A stretch of 64,000 bases of DNA, taken from the NCBI GenBank assembly GCA_014925825.1, contig JACGCK010000037.1, forward strand, positions 124,001-188,000, read 5' to 3'. The stretch is from Pholiota molesta (Eukaryota; Basidiomycota; Agaricomycetes; Agaricales; Strophariaceae). How positions within the stretch are numbered: position 1 is the stretch's first letter; every line of letters begins with the position of its first letter. Positions 19,304 to 31,879 of the stretch are shown piece after piece. The position numbers and the translations under genes are program-made. The notes beneath the pieces were generated by a model that worked only from the letters and a program-made list of their open reading frames with translations, was not told the DNA's origin and ran no database searches.

Positions 19304-22023
19304 ATGACATCGGAGCAAGAATCCCACGCTGGACACTCGGGCGAGGAGGTGGAGAAGACCAGCTCAGTGCACTCGAATAGGGAAGGAGAGGCGCATCAGG
19401 CCGCGCTGGGGCCGAAGCCGAAGAGAAAGCACTTCTTCTCGCCACTTGATCCCACGTATGCAGACGCGGTGCACCGAGATGCAGAGGCGGTTGAGTTTAC
19501 TGCAGAGGAAGAGGTATGTGGTTCAGCTACCTTATTCCATATGGTGGTCGGGGCGCGGTGTGTCATTGGTGGTCGCTGATTATTATCGCGTAGAGAGCAG
19601 TGAGGAAGAAGATCGATAGGACGGTGCTCCCGCTTGTCATATGCAGGTGAGTTATTCGAATATATCTTTGAACTTCGTGCCAGGAGCTGAATGGTTATAC
19701 AGTTACATTTGTAAGTCGTGTATCACGATGAGCTTCTTGTAAAGAGGAAACTTACTTGATGTGTGATGAACCCAACCCCAGTCAATCAATTCGGTGAGGC
19801 ACCACATGTACAATCCTCTCTTACGCTACTGACCCCTCTCGTGATCTTCGCAGACCGAACCAACATGTCAGCACTACTTTTACTTGACGACATGTCGACA
19901 TACTCAATTCCTTTTTCCTCAGTGGGAATGCACATGTTATCCCAGCGTTCAACAAGAACTTTGTGAGTGCTTCGAGGCGAACGTTGTTTAACATCATTTT
20001 TAAAATATACGACAGGGAATCGTGGACAACAATAAATGGACTCTTGTTCTGAGCATTTTCTACGTTGGTTATTGTAAGTCCCTTTTTTGTCTGTTCGCAT
20101 TCTGTGGCTGATAAAGCTCAGGTTTATTGGAGATGCCCGCGAATGGTGATACTTATTGCTTAAATGCAAAATAAATGATCTAACGGAATTGATATATCAG
20201 TTCTTCAACGTCATATCGGAGCGAACCGTTTGTCAGTATATGTTTCTCCTTATTAACGAAATTTACTCATTCAAAATGATAGCTTTTTCCTTTCGCTCAC
20301 ATTTTGGGGTTTGGCGTCGTTATCAGTGGTGTATGCCAAAGGTTACGCTGCTTTATTGGTGCTAAGGTATGCATTCAATTCCCGCAGTTACTAGGTGTCT
20401 TCATTATTGATATCCTATATTACAGAGTGTTGATGGGGATCGGAGAAGCAGGCTACTATGCTGGGATGATCTACTATCTGTCGTTCTGGTACAAGCGGTA
20501 AGATATTCAATTCTTTATTCAATGTAGCAGATACTCATATTCTTCTTTATAGGTCGGAACTCGCTCTGCGAATCAGGTAAAATTGGCCTGTATGGCTCCC
20601 ACTTCATCCTCTATTTCTAAACATTTTCGTAGCTTGTGTATGACTGGAACTCTACCAGGTGCTATCGGAGTTCGTATTTTGATTTTCGGAAGAGTGAGAA
20701 GAACTTGACTTATTCGTCTGTAGGGCCTTCTCGCCTTCGGCCTAGTGCGCGCCAAAACCACTGTACTTCAAGGCTGGCAATTCCTCTTCTTGGTCAGTAC
20801 ATCCGTCCCAGCATCTCACAGTGCCACTTATTCTCGTCCTATCAGATCGAAGCCATTCCAACTCTTATCATGGCTAGCATGATCCTTCTCTTCCTCCCCT
20901 CCTTCCCGTTCTCCGCCACATTCCTCACCCCAAGAGAAAGGGCCATCGCGCAAGCGCGGTTAAACCGCGACCATAAACCGCAGTCCCATGGCGGGATGTC
21001 GGGGTGGAAAGGCTTCAAGGTCATCGTCTCCGATTTGAATGCGTGGATGTTTATGTTGATCTATGCGAGCTGTACGTGATTTGAGAATTCTTTGGCGAGG
21101 CCGTTGCTCAAATGCTTCTGTAGTCAATGTCGGCGTTGCCACCATATCCTATTTCCTGCCTACAGTAAGTGCCTTCGCTTATCCCCCCCTATGCTTTGTT
21201 GATGACGGACGCCTGTGGTTCCTCCAGCTCATCAAAGGCCTCGGCTTCTCGTCCCTCAACGCTCAAGGCATGACTGTGGCGCCCTACGTCGTGGGCTGGT
21301 TCATGGTCCTCATCCAGGCGTGGCACAGCGACCGCACCCACGATCGAGGCTGGCACATCATGGCCTCGTGCGCGATCTCCTTCATCGGGTATATCATCCT
21401 GGCAACGTCGGTGCAGAAGAGCGTCGGCGCGGCGTATTTCGCGCTGTTCTTGGTCGTTGGCGGGAATTACAGCCTGTTCCCGTTGGTCATGTAAGGATAT
21501 TACTTCCATTCATCGTGTCCTTGTGTTACTGACGTGTTTTGGGCTGACATTTAGGAGCTGGGCGGCTAATGCGTTCTCGCCGACGTCGAAGCGAGGTGTG
21601 GGCACTGCGTTTATCGTGTCGATTTCCAACTGTGTCTCGATGTGAGCAAGCTCCGCGTTATTTCGGGCCAGCGATTCGATTCTAATTTTACAACGTCTAT
21701 TTTTATTTAGCGCTTCGCCTCAAATCTATTTCGATCCGAACGACAACTTCCGCAAGGGCCACGCGCTATCCGCTGGGTACGTTACATAACTCTTCGGGTC
21801 CGCGCGGGATGCTCACCTCCTGTTCGTGTCGGGTTTACTTTTACTTAGGTGTCTGCTGCTGTCGTTCTTGACGGCGTTTGCGTTGCGCACGCGGTTGAGC
21901 GCGCTGAACAGGCGGAATGCGGCGCGGGTGGCGGCGCTGTCGAAGGACGAGAAGGCGCGGCTGGATGAGCAGGATGATTCTGAGGTTTGGGATGATGATC
22001 CCCGTTATGTGTTTATGACTTAA
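19304..22023 (+). CDS. MFS transporter, anion:cation symporter (Dal5/Tna1-like) type
   Basis: Plasma-membrane carrier of the ACS group of the major facilitator superfamily, which takes up organic anions such as allantoate or nicotinate; the substrate here is unknown. The N-terminal cytoplasmic tail (MTSEQESHAGHSGEE...) is charged. Spliced exons give RKKIDRTVLPLVICS-YIFNQFDRTNIGNAHV, the TM1 signature of the group, then CLLEMPANVLQR, LMGIGEAGYYAGMIYYLSFWYKRSE and a PRERAIAQARLNRD loop. Late exons hold GYIILATS and SWAANAFSPTSKRGVGTAF. Twenty exons fit in phase; three consecutive ones near 19700-19872 are only 8, 12 and 13 bases. Start is ATG 19304, stop TAA 22021-22023. I saw no disruption. 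Confidence 0.82.
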
Positions 22024-22930
22024 TGAATCTCCGGAGGCGGAATTGGCGCAGGAAGCGTAATTGTCGCAACCCATCATGGGAACTTTTGGGAAGTTCTCAA
22101 AATCTCGGCAGTTGCTGGTGTGCAGCTATTTCCGTTGAAGCGGGCGATACATCACGAAGAACAATATACCAGCCACGAATTGTCTGTACTCAGTCACGTA
22201 CTGCACGTACATATATGTAATTGATCGCACATGAGATATGTAATAAGTAGTTCAATTTACGAAGGCGAAATTCTGCAGAAGTGTATCCTAGTTGTGTACT
22301 TTGAGGACGAGGCCCGTGCCCGTTGAGGTGCTGGCATGCAGGCCTGCAGTAATTATTGAAATCTGAGCCGCGGCTGGACTCTTGCGCAGCTCGGACTTGA
22401 GGACATCATTTCAATAGTTCTGGAGCAATCTGAATTGCGCTTCTATAAAACATGCTCTTGCGAAATTCGCGGTGCCGTTCAACCCTGGCCCGTTGCTTAG
22501 ACGCCAAGGTATGTATGTTAAGGCTTGGTTGAGGCAACAGGTTGCCAGCAGCCAAGACGCAGATATCGCTGTCGACCGTCTGCAGCGGAAAATTCACTTG
22601 AAGTATCTATCTATCACCTTTTTGTAGTCCATTTCTGCTCATCGCTTCGGCGCTTTTCTGACGGACGAGAGGTGTGATAATCGGGAGTCACAACCCGCAT
22701 GCAGAGATACCAAAAATAGACAGGACTATTTGTTGATGTTGTTATGGTTTGATGTGCCTGGGCACGCACGCCAGCGAAAAAATGATGGGAGGAAAGCTAC
22801 ATATAAACACCGCAGGCAACAGATTTCGCCTTCCTTGTTTCCCAACGTCCATCACCCTTCCCGTCAACGACTTGCTTCGTGCAACCCCCACTTTCCCTCA
22901 ACCTCCATTCGTTTACCAAACACCACCACA
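22024..22930. other. Intergenic region
   Basis: About 0.9 kb with no recognised gene. The last ~130 bases (CCTTCCTTGTTTCCCAACG... to CACCACCACA) look like a pyrimidine-rich leader of the following GPI-protein gene, with ACATATAAACACC near 22799 as a possible TATA box. Confidence 0.55.
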
Positions 22931-23812
22931 ATGTTCTGCAAAGCTCTTGTCGTCCTCGCCACTGCTTCTGCAGCTTTCGCCACCGTCTTCGTATGTTTTC
23001 ACCGGAAAACAGCAGCGATAAGATCGTTTTCTTACTGTGGTTTTTTTCCGTTAGGTGACCGCTCCCGTTGCCGCTACGAGCTATACCGGTGGACAGCCCG
23101 CTGTTGTTACATGGCAAGATGATGGCCACACTCCCAGTCTTGCCCAGTTCGGTCCCTCGAAAATCTCTATCTACGCCGGAAATGCCCAACAACAGGTACT
23201 ACGATTCCCTTCTCATACCCAGGGACTACTAAGCTGACCTTGTTTATCCTTAAGACTTCCCTCCAGACTCTTAACGCCAGCATCGATGTCTCTCAGGTTT
23301 CCACGCTCAACTTCACCCCCGACCCCACCATTGGTCCCGTCAGCAGCGAATAGTATGTTGCATTTCCGTTCGCGCTCAGTTTTCGATACTCAACTATATT
23401 TTAGCTTCATCCGCTTCGAGTCTCTGTCCCTCAAGGATGCCACTCAGCCCCAATTCCCTGCCCTCGCTTTCTCGGCCAAGTTCCAGTACGCACCCTCCCG
23501 ATCCCTTTTTATTGTCTTCCGTCTGTAACCATGCATACTTGCAATAGCCTCGACGGCATGACCGGCGTCTTCACAGCGGATGTCCTCTCCCAAATTGCCG
23601 GCCAGTCCACTGCGCCCCTTGCCAGCCAGACCACCACCGTCGCCGCTGCCACCACGGCCGCCGCCACCACCACCGGCACGAGCAAGCCCGCGGCCTCTGG
23701 CACCACCTCCGCCAAGGCCACGTCGACGTCGAAAGCCAGCGGCGCCCTGTCGGTGCACGCGAGCTGGGCGACCGCGTTGCTCGGCGCGCTCGTCGGTGTT
23801 ACGATGTTCTAA
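22931..23812 (+). CDS. Kre9/Knh1-like GPI-anchored secreted protein, copy A
   Basis: Predicted extracellular, GPI-anchored protein. Residues 1-18 (MFCKALVVLATASAAFA) are a signal peptide. The next ~100 residues match the Kre9/Knh1 N-terminal Ig-like domain: VTAPVAATSYTGGQPAVVTWQDDG, then KISIYAGNAQQQ, and YFIRFESLSLKD. A Ser/Thr/Ala-rich stalk follows (AATTAAATTTGTSKPAAS), ending in a hydrophobic GPI-attachment tail (WATALLGALVGVTMF). Four introns are in phase, at about 22991-23055, 23195-23254, 23353-23402 and 23487-23547. In yeast Kre9/Knh1 affects beta-1,6-glucan; in basidiomycetes the role is unproven. A related gene is at 26503. Confidence 0.85.
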
Positions 23813-24882
23813 AGCCGGGGTTCGAGTTTACGCTTTGATCGCACATGCTGTAGTTCCTTGATTATGTTATGATCTCCTCTGCTTGGATGCTTGATGCCTA
23901 CAATATACTGCAGTGATTGCGCCGGCTTTGCTGCGTCTGGCTGTGCCCCTAATCCCATACCCCATTTCGTCCTAAATATTCATGCGGTTTTTATCTGGTT
24001 CTTTTTCGTCGATGTGTGCTGTCTGTTTCCTACCGGGTGATTGAATAGAAGGAATATGTTTTCGCAGGATTGGTGTACATCAGATCAGGAAGCCTGCGGG
24101 GGATTTACTCGTCTCCCTCCAATTTCCCTCGGTCCTACTTGTCAATGAAAAGTATACTGGATGCGTTATCCACGACTTTTGGCGACATCACGATTGACGC
24201 TCTTCAGTCAAAGATTAACGCCCAATGCTCAGTAGCCTGCAGTAGCCACCATGAAATCTACACACGTTCGACATAAATTGCCAAACGCACAGCGCGTGGC
24301 TGCGCGTGGGTTGAGAAAAACACGCGAGATGTCAAAAATAAAGTTTAGAGACAAAACATACTTTATACTATAAGTAGACGTTCTTTTGTGGCATGTTGGC
24401 AATCGATCTCTCTCACCACTGACACACGCTGACCGCTACGCCGTTCTGCTCGGTCTTAAGGGCAAAGGTGGAAAACGACCAGAAAGCGACCAAAACGGTT
24501 GGTGATGTATAGAATGGTCCTTATGATTGGAAGTGATTGAAGTGATTGAGGATTATCACATGCGCACGAGCGCTTAATTATTTAATTTACGAGTGGTAGG
24601 TTTGCCTCGAAGGACGAGGTCTTGACGAGCTCGTCGCTCTGCTCTTAGAGCGTTAGATTGCTGAAGTTGGCTAAGCTCGACCTGCTCAAGTCTGTTTCCC
24701 CTCTTGGGCCCTGCGCCTGAACAACGATGTGCTAAGGGATTAATGCAAGTACTCAAGCTCCAGTCAAAAATCAAATAATTCATGCGCATACGGGAAGCAC
24801 AACTAAGTATATCCCATTCCTTCTATCTTAAAAGCAGGTGTTGCTGTATGAGTCGAATTGACGACGCAGTGGGAGAACATGC
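23813..24882. other. Intergenic, no gene recognised
   Basis: About 1.1 kb between the Kre9-like gene and the 3' end of the cupin gene. Contains 3' UTRs; no coding feature or repeat of note was seen. Confidence 0.55.
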
Positions 24883-25702
24883 TTATAACGTTTTCTTCAA
24901 GCTCTGAAACCTGAGCTTGTAGCCCAGCCATGCAGCGAGATAGCCTCCTACTACATTCACAAGCTGTTTTGCAAAATTCAGAGTGCATAATAATGTCAAT
25001 AAGCGCTCGAGATCGAGATCGAGACCGAGGCCGGATAAGGTAAGGAGAATGCTACGCACCGTCGCTTCAACCCACTTGACGTGTACCGGGAGCACGGGAC
25101 GCATGTCGCCGTGGTACATGATCTGGACCGCTTCCAGGAAGCCTTTGGACGCCATCCCGCCGTGGAGGAAGTTGCGGAAGAAGAGCTCTTTTTCGTCGTC
25201 CTAAGTTCAGATGTGCAGATTAAAGCAGGTGTTAGCTCAGCCCCGCTCGAAGGGTGAAAGTATAAGATAGGGAATAACCACGGCGCACGTACCATAGGCT
25301 CCGTCCTCTCCTCAAACACACACTCCTCCCCCTTCTCCACCCTCAAACTGTGCACGACGCCCCTCGCTCGGGATGCACACCTCGCCGTCCTCCGGCGCAT
25401 AGAACCGCTTCTCCGCCCCGATACGCACCTCCAGCCGCCCGCGCACGACGTGGAACAGCTCGTCGTGCGTCGCGTGCCAGTGCGGGGGCACGTAGAATTC
25501 TTCGGAGTCTTCCGCGCCAGGGCGGATGTGCGCGCGGGCGAGGTAGGCGCTTGCTCGGAGGAATGTCTGGGTGGGCGGTGGGGTTCAGTATGTAGTTGTC
25601 TGGGAGACCTTTGATTTGGGATGGAAGAGGGGGGATGCGCACCATGTCCGCGTGATCGCTGACTTGGATGGTAGGTGGGAGGGTGTCGTCGTAGCTGGAC
25701 AT
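24883..25702 (-). CDS. Cupin-domain protein with C-terminal hydrophobic helices
   Basis: Small cupin-2 protein. Exon 1 encodes MSSYDDTLPPTIQVSDHADM; exon 2 holds a cupin motif 1-like HWHATHDELFHVVRGRLEV (the metal-ligand pattern H-x-H...E...H is present) and APEDGEVCIP; exon 3 starts DDEKELFFRNFLHGG and continues through MYHGDMRPVLPVHVKW to hydrophobic segments (LTLLCTLNFAKQLVNVVGGYLAAWLGYKL). The frame breaks between GEVCIP and VVHSLRVEKGEECVFEERTEPM: four G on the coding strand (25360-25363) read as three would restore the frame. It is therefore either a one-base sequence error or a mutated gene. The enzyme activity, if any, is unknown; cupins range from oxygenases to binding proteins. Confidence 0.65.
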
Positions 25703-26502
25703 GATAATCCTTGAATGTACACGATGATGTGAAAGAAAGGAATGATAGAGTGAGTTATGACTGGCAAGTATTATATGAATGCTCAGCGCTCAGCGCTCAA
25801 TGTACATCGGCTACTGCCCAGCCGTTGACGATGCTGGGATTTCAGTATGTCATGTCGTGGGAGAGGTATGTGCAATGTATTAGTTCTCCATCATTCAGTG
25901 GCACGAAGCAAACGTACATCCAGTGGCACGAGAACACTGCGTGTCCTCTTTCGAACATTCAACGGATCATAAGGATTGTCAAGTTCTGCTTGTCCTTTGA
26001 TCATAAATCCACTGCTACTTATCTCGAGAGCACCTCCAGGCTTTGACTGTAATGAGTCGGCGGGATAACGAGAATATTCCGACTGTTGTCCTTGGTATGA
26101 ATCTGTCATTCTATAAGTAGGCAAGATATGAAAAGGCACTTGATAGGCTTTGCGAACTTCGAAGTGGAAGAATCGCAGAAGGTCACCAGTTCAATCAATC
26201 CATAGCTGCCGGAAGCGGCATGCCGGGAAATGCCGGCGTTGCCTTGCGGAGTAACTTTTGCGTGTTGAACACCAAGCTTGACGACGACCGCGACGACCAC
26301 ACGATCATAACGAATTTCACGCCCAAGTAAGTGATAAGCCGGTTATTGTTATACTCTCATCATCTTCTTACCCTATGCCTTGCAGGACTCGCAATCGGTG
26401 ATAACTCTCAGCAAAATCTTCGTCAAACTTTCCACTTGCAAGCAACTCGACTTGCATACCACGTTCTTTCACGCGAACAACCACACTCGTTAAATATCTG
26501 AA
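25703..26502. other. Divergent intergenic region
   Basis: About 800 bases between divergently transcribed cupin and second Kre9-like genes; expected to carry both promoters. A GCTCAGCGCTCAGCGCTCAATG repeat lies at about 25780-25801. No gene called. Confidence 0.5.
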
Positions 26503-27622
26503 ATGTACCCTACATTTTTGGCCCTGGCTTTGGCAATTTTCTTTCTGGATACTGTCCGCGCTGGATTATTCGTGCGTCTTTACATCATTCTTCGACGAGG
26601 TCTGACGCTTATCGAATCACAGGTTGTTGAGCCTCTTAAAGGCTCGACGTGCAATGCGAACAAACCTTGCACGATTACCTGGGTCGACAATGGCGAACGG
26701 CCGCTACTCACAGCAGTTGGAATGTCTACCATTGGGTTGTACACTGGGCATCAGGTGCGTTCGCTGTCATATCGGGCGACCTCATTACACATGCTATAAC
26801 TCTTCTTCATCTAGCAACTCGTGCAAACCTTACCCCCGGTAGATGTCTCGAAGACTCAGTCCGTCACCTTCACAGTGCGTGGCGCCTTCCTTCCAAAGAT
26901 TGCCACTCTAATTTCGATCCCTCTAGCCCAATCCAGCCGCTGGACCCAACTCCGATACCTAGTGAGTTGACCACTTTCACGCCGTTGTATTTTAACTTAT
27001 CAACGCGCAGCTACATCGCCATCACCTCAACAACGTTGAAGGGGAACGACAGCTTGCCGTATTCTGGATGGTCATCTTTCTTCACGTACGTTCCATGCCC
27101 CGTTCCGGAACAGCATCAAACCTCGACTGACATTCATCCAGTCTCAAAGGAATGGGCGGGTCCTTCCAAGCGCCCCTGGCATCGGCAACAGCACCTATCC
27201 CGATCCCATCGTCCTTGACCCTGTCCACCTCTGGCTCTGTCGCGACTTCGACGAGGACAATCGGCGCCCTCTCAACCGCGGACGCGTCGGCGTCCACTGC
27301 CCGTTCCAGCACATCGTCATCGCGGAGCACTTCATCATCATCTCGATTGTCCACTGTCTTCTCATCCCCGACACCCGCTTCATCATCCTCATCCTCATCA
27401 TCATCGACGCCTGCCGTCGCGTCCGCGTCGACAACGCCCAGCGGGACGGCGTCTGCGCCTACGACCACCCCAACAACGACACCCACAGCTCTCGCGTCGA
27501 CGTCGGCGGCAACCGCCGCCAATGCTGTCGCAACCAGCGCTGCCAGGGGTGCCGCCCGCCTCCCGCTCTCCGTTCTGGTGCTGACGGTCGTGTCGTCCGT
27601 TCTCTATTCGGCCTTGTTATAG
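26503..27622 (+). CDS. Kre9/Knh1-like GPI-anchored secreted protein, copy B
   Basis: Related in layout to the gene at 22931 but well diverged. Signal peptide MYPTFLALALAIFFLDTVRAG is followed by the Kre9/Knh1-like Ig domain: VVEPLKGSTCNANKPCTITWVDNGE, IGLYTGHQQLVQTL, SVTFTPNPAAGPNSDTYYIAITS and FFTLKGMGGSFQAP. It has two cysteines (STC, PC) that copy A lacks. A long Ser/Thr/Ala stalk of about 120 residues (ASSSSSSSSSTPAV...) would be heavily O-glycosylated, ending in a hydrophobic GPI tail (LSVLVLTVVSSVLYSALL). Four introns fit in phase. The role in the wall is inferred from the family only. Confidence 0.83.
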
Positions 27623-29097
27623 ACCCGCCGCGCTTTCGGATAGACTTATTTATGATTCTTTGTGTATACCTCTTTCCTTTTTTTTTCGTTGGTGTCGGGC
27701 AGAAGTAAAGTCTGCGAGAGCGTGATGATGTCGGCGGTAGCCTGGATATCCCATCTCCCTCCCTATCGCGACACCTATCCTATCTGTGATGTATCTGGTG
27801 ATGCACGCCATTCCTTCTTGAATCCGTTGTGACGTAGGCGTTATCAGCCTATCTTTCACGTACATAGCGCTACGTAGCCTGCGTTAGTGGGATTGACATC
27901 CCGCGACCCTCCTTCCTTGCCTCCGGATTGTATCTTTCTTTCTGCGTTCGGGTTCTACCGCGATACCGCGTTTTCACGTTCTTACTTACATATATTTTTA
28001 TTATTTTGGACCTCTTTCCCGCGTTGAGTTGCTTGTTTAATCGCGACACCCCTTTTTTGAATTCCATGTTGGCAACATGCATATGTTGTATTATCCGTCA
28101 AGTTCTTGCGCGACTCGGACGGCTGGACATATATTGCTTTGGTAGTGCCGCTGCCCATGACGTCTACGTCGGTCAGTATTCGTCATATAGGTCAACTGCC
28201 GCTGAATGTAAATGCTTATATTGGTGCTCACGATGTGATGTTGGCTTGCGTTTGCATTGTTGCGTCGTCCCACCATATTGGACTGTTGGTAAACGTTGAA
28301 AAGTTCGCGTTCAAATGAACTACTCAGTACGATGAGCAAAATCAAAATTGTTAGAAGTTTTTGTACCCCTCATGGAGCGTTCAAAACGATTTTTGTTTTC
28401 TTGTAGCTCAAGGAGAACTTAATGCCGGACACAACGCATACGCATGTTTTGCAAATTCGTCCAAACCTAAAACAACAATAGCAATTTGATAGCAACTACC
28501 ACCCACTCAGCCTGCCTTGTCCTCGTACTACATGCCACTTTGAGTCCCGACTCCCCAGCATCAATGGCATGTGCAGCCAAATTTCCAATGCCACACAATA
28601 CGGTTGCAATGGCGTCAAGCACTATTCCCCATCTCGGCGCTCTGCGCTTTGTCCTTCACCGCCCCATCAGAGCATCAAAGCGCATCACGCCACTCACGAA
28701 GTCGCGATGGAATATTTTGCTTCCGGTCGCGCCGTTCTTTGTGATGCTCACAGTACCCAACCACAATAGGTAACAATTAGCAGTGGTACTTGGGTGCAAA
28801 ACACAACAAAACGAATCGCCTTCCCCCTCATAAGCGACGATGCTACCGCGGTTGGGTGTGCTACCATTTGTTGTCCTGCCTCGACGGTCGCATCGTCGTC
28901 GCTCAACTCACTGATCCCGCATATCACTTATCTTTCCTTGTTGTGCCACACGCCACTCGAGCGTAGAGTTAAAACTGGTCAGATTATCCTCCGACGCACT
29001 TTACTCTTGCGTCACCCAACGCCTCGCGAGTCACTGCTCCCGTCTTCACTGACTGCCCCAAACCACTGCCGACCCCGCTTCCTTGATTCTCGCTAAC
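27623..29097. other. Intergenic, no gene recognised
   Basis: About 1.5 kb. The first ~400 bases are T/C-rich and probably 3' UTR of the GPI gene; the last ~350 are C-rich and probably the leader and promoter of the kinase. Short ORFs at 28486-28773 and 27928-28299 show no motif and are not called. Confidence 0.5.
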
Positions 29098-31240
29098 ATG
29101 ATTTTGGCCCTCAGCTTTGCTCCTTTACGGAGGATCTTCAGCTTCCGAAAGTCGAAGAAGGTCAATGAAAACGACAATCCAGCCCCACCCGTCGAACCGC
29201 GCTCTACCGTTATTCCCATTGCCGACGCCTGCACCATGCTCCCAGAATCTCATCCACCCATCCGCACGGGCCCCCACGAAGAAAGGTCCAACCTACCTCT
29301 GGAAGCGCGGATTATCAGGCCTCCGAGATCACGCTTTGCGGCAGATACCTCAGAGTCAAAGATCCTACCATCTCTTCCTCAAGAAATAGGGAACCGCAGA
29401 CAAGGTCGCCGCTGGGGTTCCCCGCTCTTACATCCCCAGCTTCTTAGTCCGCTTTCTGGAGCTGAATGGCTTCACCCCAACGCAGTAACAGGTCCTTCTC
29501 CGCAGACTAGATCTATCGATATGGCTACCCTGCCAGAGATAACTGTGGACGATCCCGAGGAAACGTCGGTCGAAGCCTTATCCAATCATCTCAAAGGCCC
29601 AAGTGCGGTTGATAATAGATATGGGTCATTCACCTCGGACGCTATTATTCCTTCTCCCACTGAAACTAACCAGGAGATGCTGCGTAACGCGCTTCGCTTA
29701 CATTTTGGCAGTTCTCATACGAGAAGGTTCGGTTTGGGGAGGAGAGAATCAACCCTCGATGATACTGCCGTCCATCCTGGGTCTGAGGACGTTTCTGAAT
29801 CTGATGCCTCTTTGGCTTACCAACCGAACCTTACCAGCGCTTGCTTTGTAGGCGCGCTGTCCAGGAACTCGACATCTACGGACGGTAGCGATTCTGAAGA
29901 ATCTGCTGAGGTTAAAGCTGCTGTTCAGCGGTTCAAATACACGGGACCGTATGTACACGCCCCACCCACTGCCCCGATTGCGATTCCTGCTCCACCTGGA
30001 CTGAACATCCATCCACCACCGGGCCTCCCTCCTCCAGCACCGGGACTCCTGTTTCGAGAAGCGGTGTTTCCGCCCACTGATGTGCCCAGTCCAGTTAGCA
30101 CACCATCGCCGCCCCGCAAAGTTATTTTTCTGGAACGCGACTCGGCCGCCGCGCGCCGCCGCGACATCCTCATCGGCAAAGGCGCGTCCGCGGAGGTCTT
30201 CCGCGTGGCCTCGGCCAACGGGATGTACCGCGTGATCAAGGTGGTCGACCTGAAGAAGGTCGACGCGGTGTCGCTGGAGGCGCTGAAGACGGAGCTCACG
30301 GTGCTGACGATTATCAAGCGCGATCAGATGGACGTTATGCATTGCGTAGAGAAGGCGATCCCGGGGCTGGAGTTCGTGATGCAGATTCCGCTGGATGTTT
30401 CGCACTATATTGCGATAAAGGGTAGGGCGCAGCAGTTGTTGATGTTTTCTGTGAGTTTCTCGAATCTTTACGACGTTGTCGCAGAATACTGACAATGGCC
30501 GTTGTAGGAATACTACCCCGAAAACCTGGACATGTTCGCTGGCGTAATCGAGAAGGGCACACCCGCCGCGCTGATGAAAAACGTCTTGTACTTCATCATC
30601 TCCGAGATCGTGAGGCCCCCCATCCTGACCCTACCCTACCCCCGCTCACCGCGCTGACCCCCTCCCCAGACGCAGGGCCTCGCCTACCTGCACCGGCAGC
30701 ACGTCGTGCACATGGACTTGAAGCTCGAGAACGTGTTCCTCACCGCGGCGCGGCACTGCGCCATCGGCGACTTCGGCGGCGCGGTGCACGCCGTGGGCCG
30801 GGTGCGCGCGGCGCAGCCGGGCGTGCCCTCGCGCTTCCAGACGTACACCACGCACGGGTTCCGCGCGCCGGAGGTCACCGCCGCGTCGTTCGACCCGAAT
30901 GTCCGGTTCAATTGCAAGGCGGATTTTTGGAGTCTGGGCGTGTGTGTGTATAAGCTGCTGGTTCCGGATGGGGTGCGTGTGGAGGCGATGGAGGGGGTGA
31001 CGATGCGGGATGTGGGGAATGATTATATGCGGATGGGGCTGGTGCCGTGGGTGATGCGGGAGAAGCTGGCGGGGGCGGGGTGTCCGGAGGAGATTGTCGA
31101 GCTGGTTTTGAATGTGAGTGCCGTTTGCTTTCGGTGCTTTCTTTGATTGACGATTTTTGCGTCAGATGACACAGCTCGATCCGATGTGGAGGATAGGCGA
31201 GATAGGTATCAAGCAGCATTTGAAGAAGCGTAACCGATAG
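29098..31240 (+). CDS. Serine/threonine protein kinase with long disordered N terminus
   Basis: About 657 residues. Residues ~1-345 are low-complexity, with a proline-rich block (PPTAPIAIPAPPGLNIHPPPGLPP). The kinase domain follows: P-loop IGKGASAEVF, Lys in YRVIKVVDL, catalytic loop VVHMDLKLENVF (HMD in place of HRD, Asp and Asn kept), GDFGGA for DFG, and RAPEV for APE. The inserted sequence after DFG (VHAVGRVRAAQPGVPSRFQTY) holds the activation segment. Exons are 29098-30450, 30508-30609, 30670-31113 and 31166-31240, all in phase. A start at TTG upstream is possible in frame, but ATG 29098 is the first methionine. All catalytic residues are present, so it is probably active. I cannot assign it to a named subfamily. 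Confidence 0.83.
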
Positions 31241-31879
31241 TATGTCGTTTTTTTCAATGCTCTTTTCTGTGTTGATTCTGATAGTGATGATGATAGCTAT
31301 AAGATCCATCACCCATCTCGTGAGTGACTTATTGCGGTCATCTTTCTTCATAGGTTCTAACCTGATTTTGGTGCTGTCATAGCTCTGCAGCTGTTAACGC
31401 CGCAAGCAAATCCCATAAGGGCCAGCCGATTCGAGATGAAGCCCACAGCCACCGGAGACGACCCAGAGTTGTATATGGAACCGGAGAGAGTAGCTCACTC
31501 TCTGATTCAGAACATGCGCGAGATTTGCGCCCAAGAGCTAGTGACTTTTTATTGACCCCCTTTGCCAAAACAAATTGACATTCAAGTGCAGCTCAGGCTG
31601 CCGTATATTCCTTTTTATTTCTATCATATCTATCCAATATTCTACGACACGACACGTTTATCTACTTTTATATTATCCCTCTCATGATCACAGTAGTTGC
31701 CTTCAAAAATGTACTGGGAGGCATCACTTTACGAATTTACGAATCTATATATCACTTTACCAATTATATAAAATGTTCCGTGTGTCAATCGTATCTATAG
31801 CAAAATTGCAATACTATTACAAAAAGGGATCGCTGTTTATTTCAGCAAACCCAATATTTAAAGAAATATCGAGGATCAG
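31241..31879. other. Convergent intergenic region
   Basis: About 640 bases between the ends of the kinase (plus) and the Spo7-like gene (minus); AT-rich around 31600-31870, fitting two 3' UTRs. No gene recognised. Confidence 0.55.

Noticed and set aside
25780..25801. GCTCAGC GCTCAGC repeat as a regulatory operator
   Set aside because: A two-unit repeat only; nothing links it to regulation.
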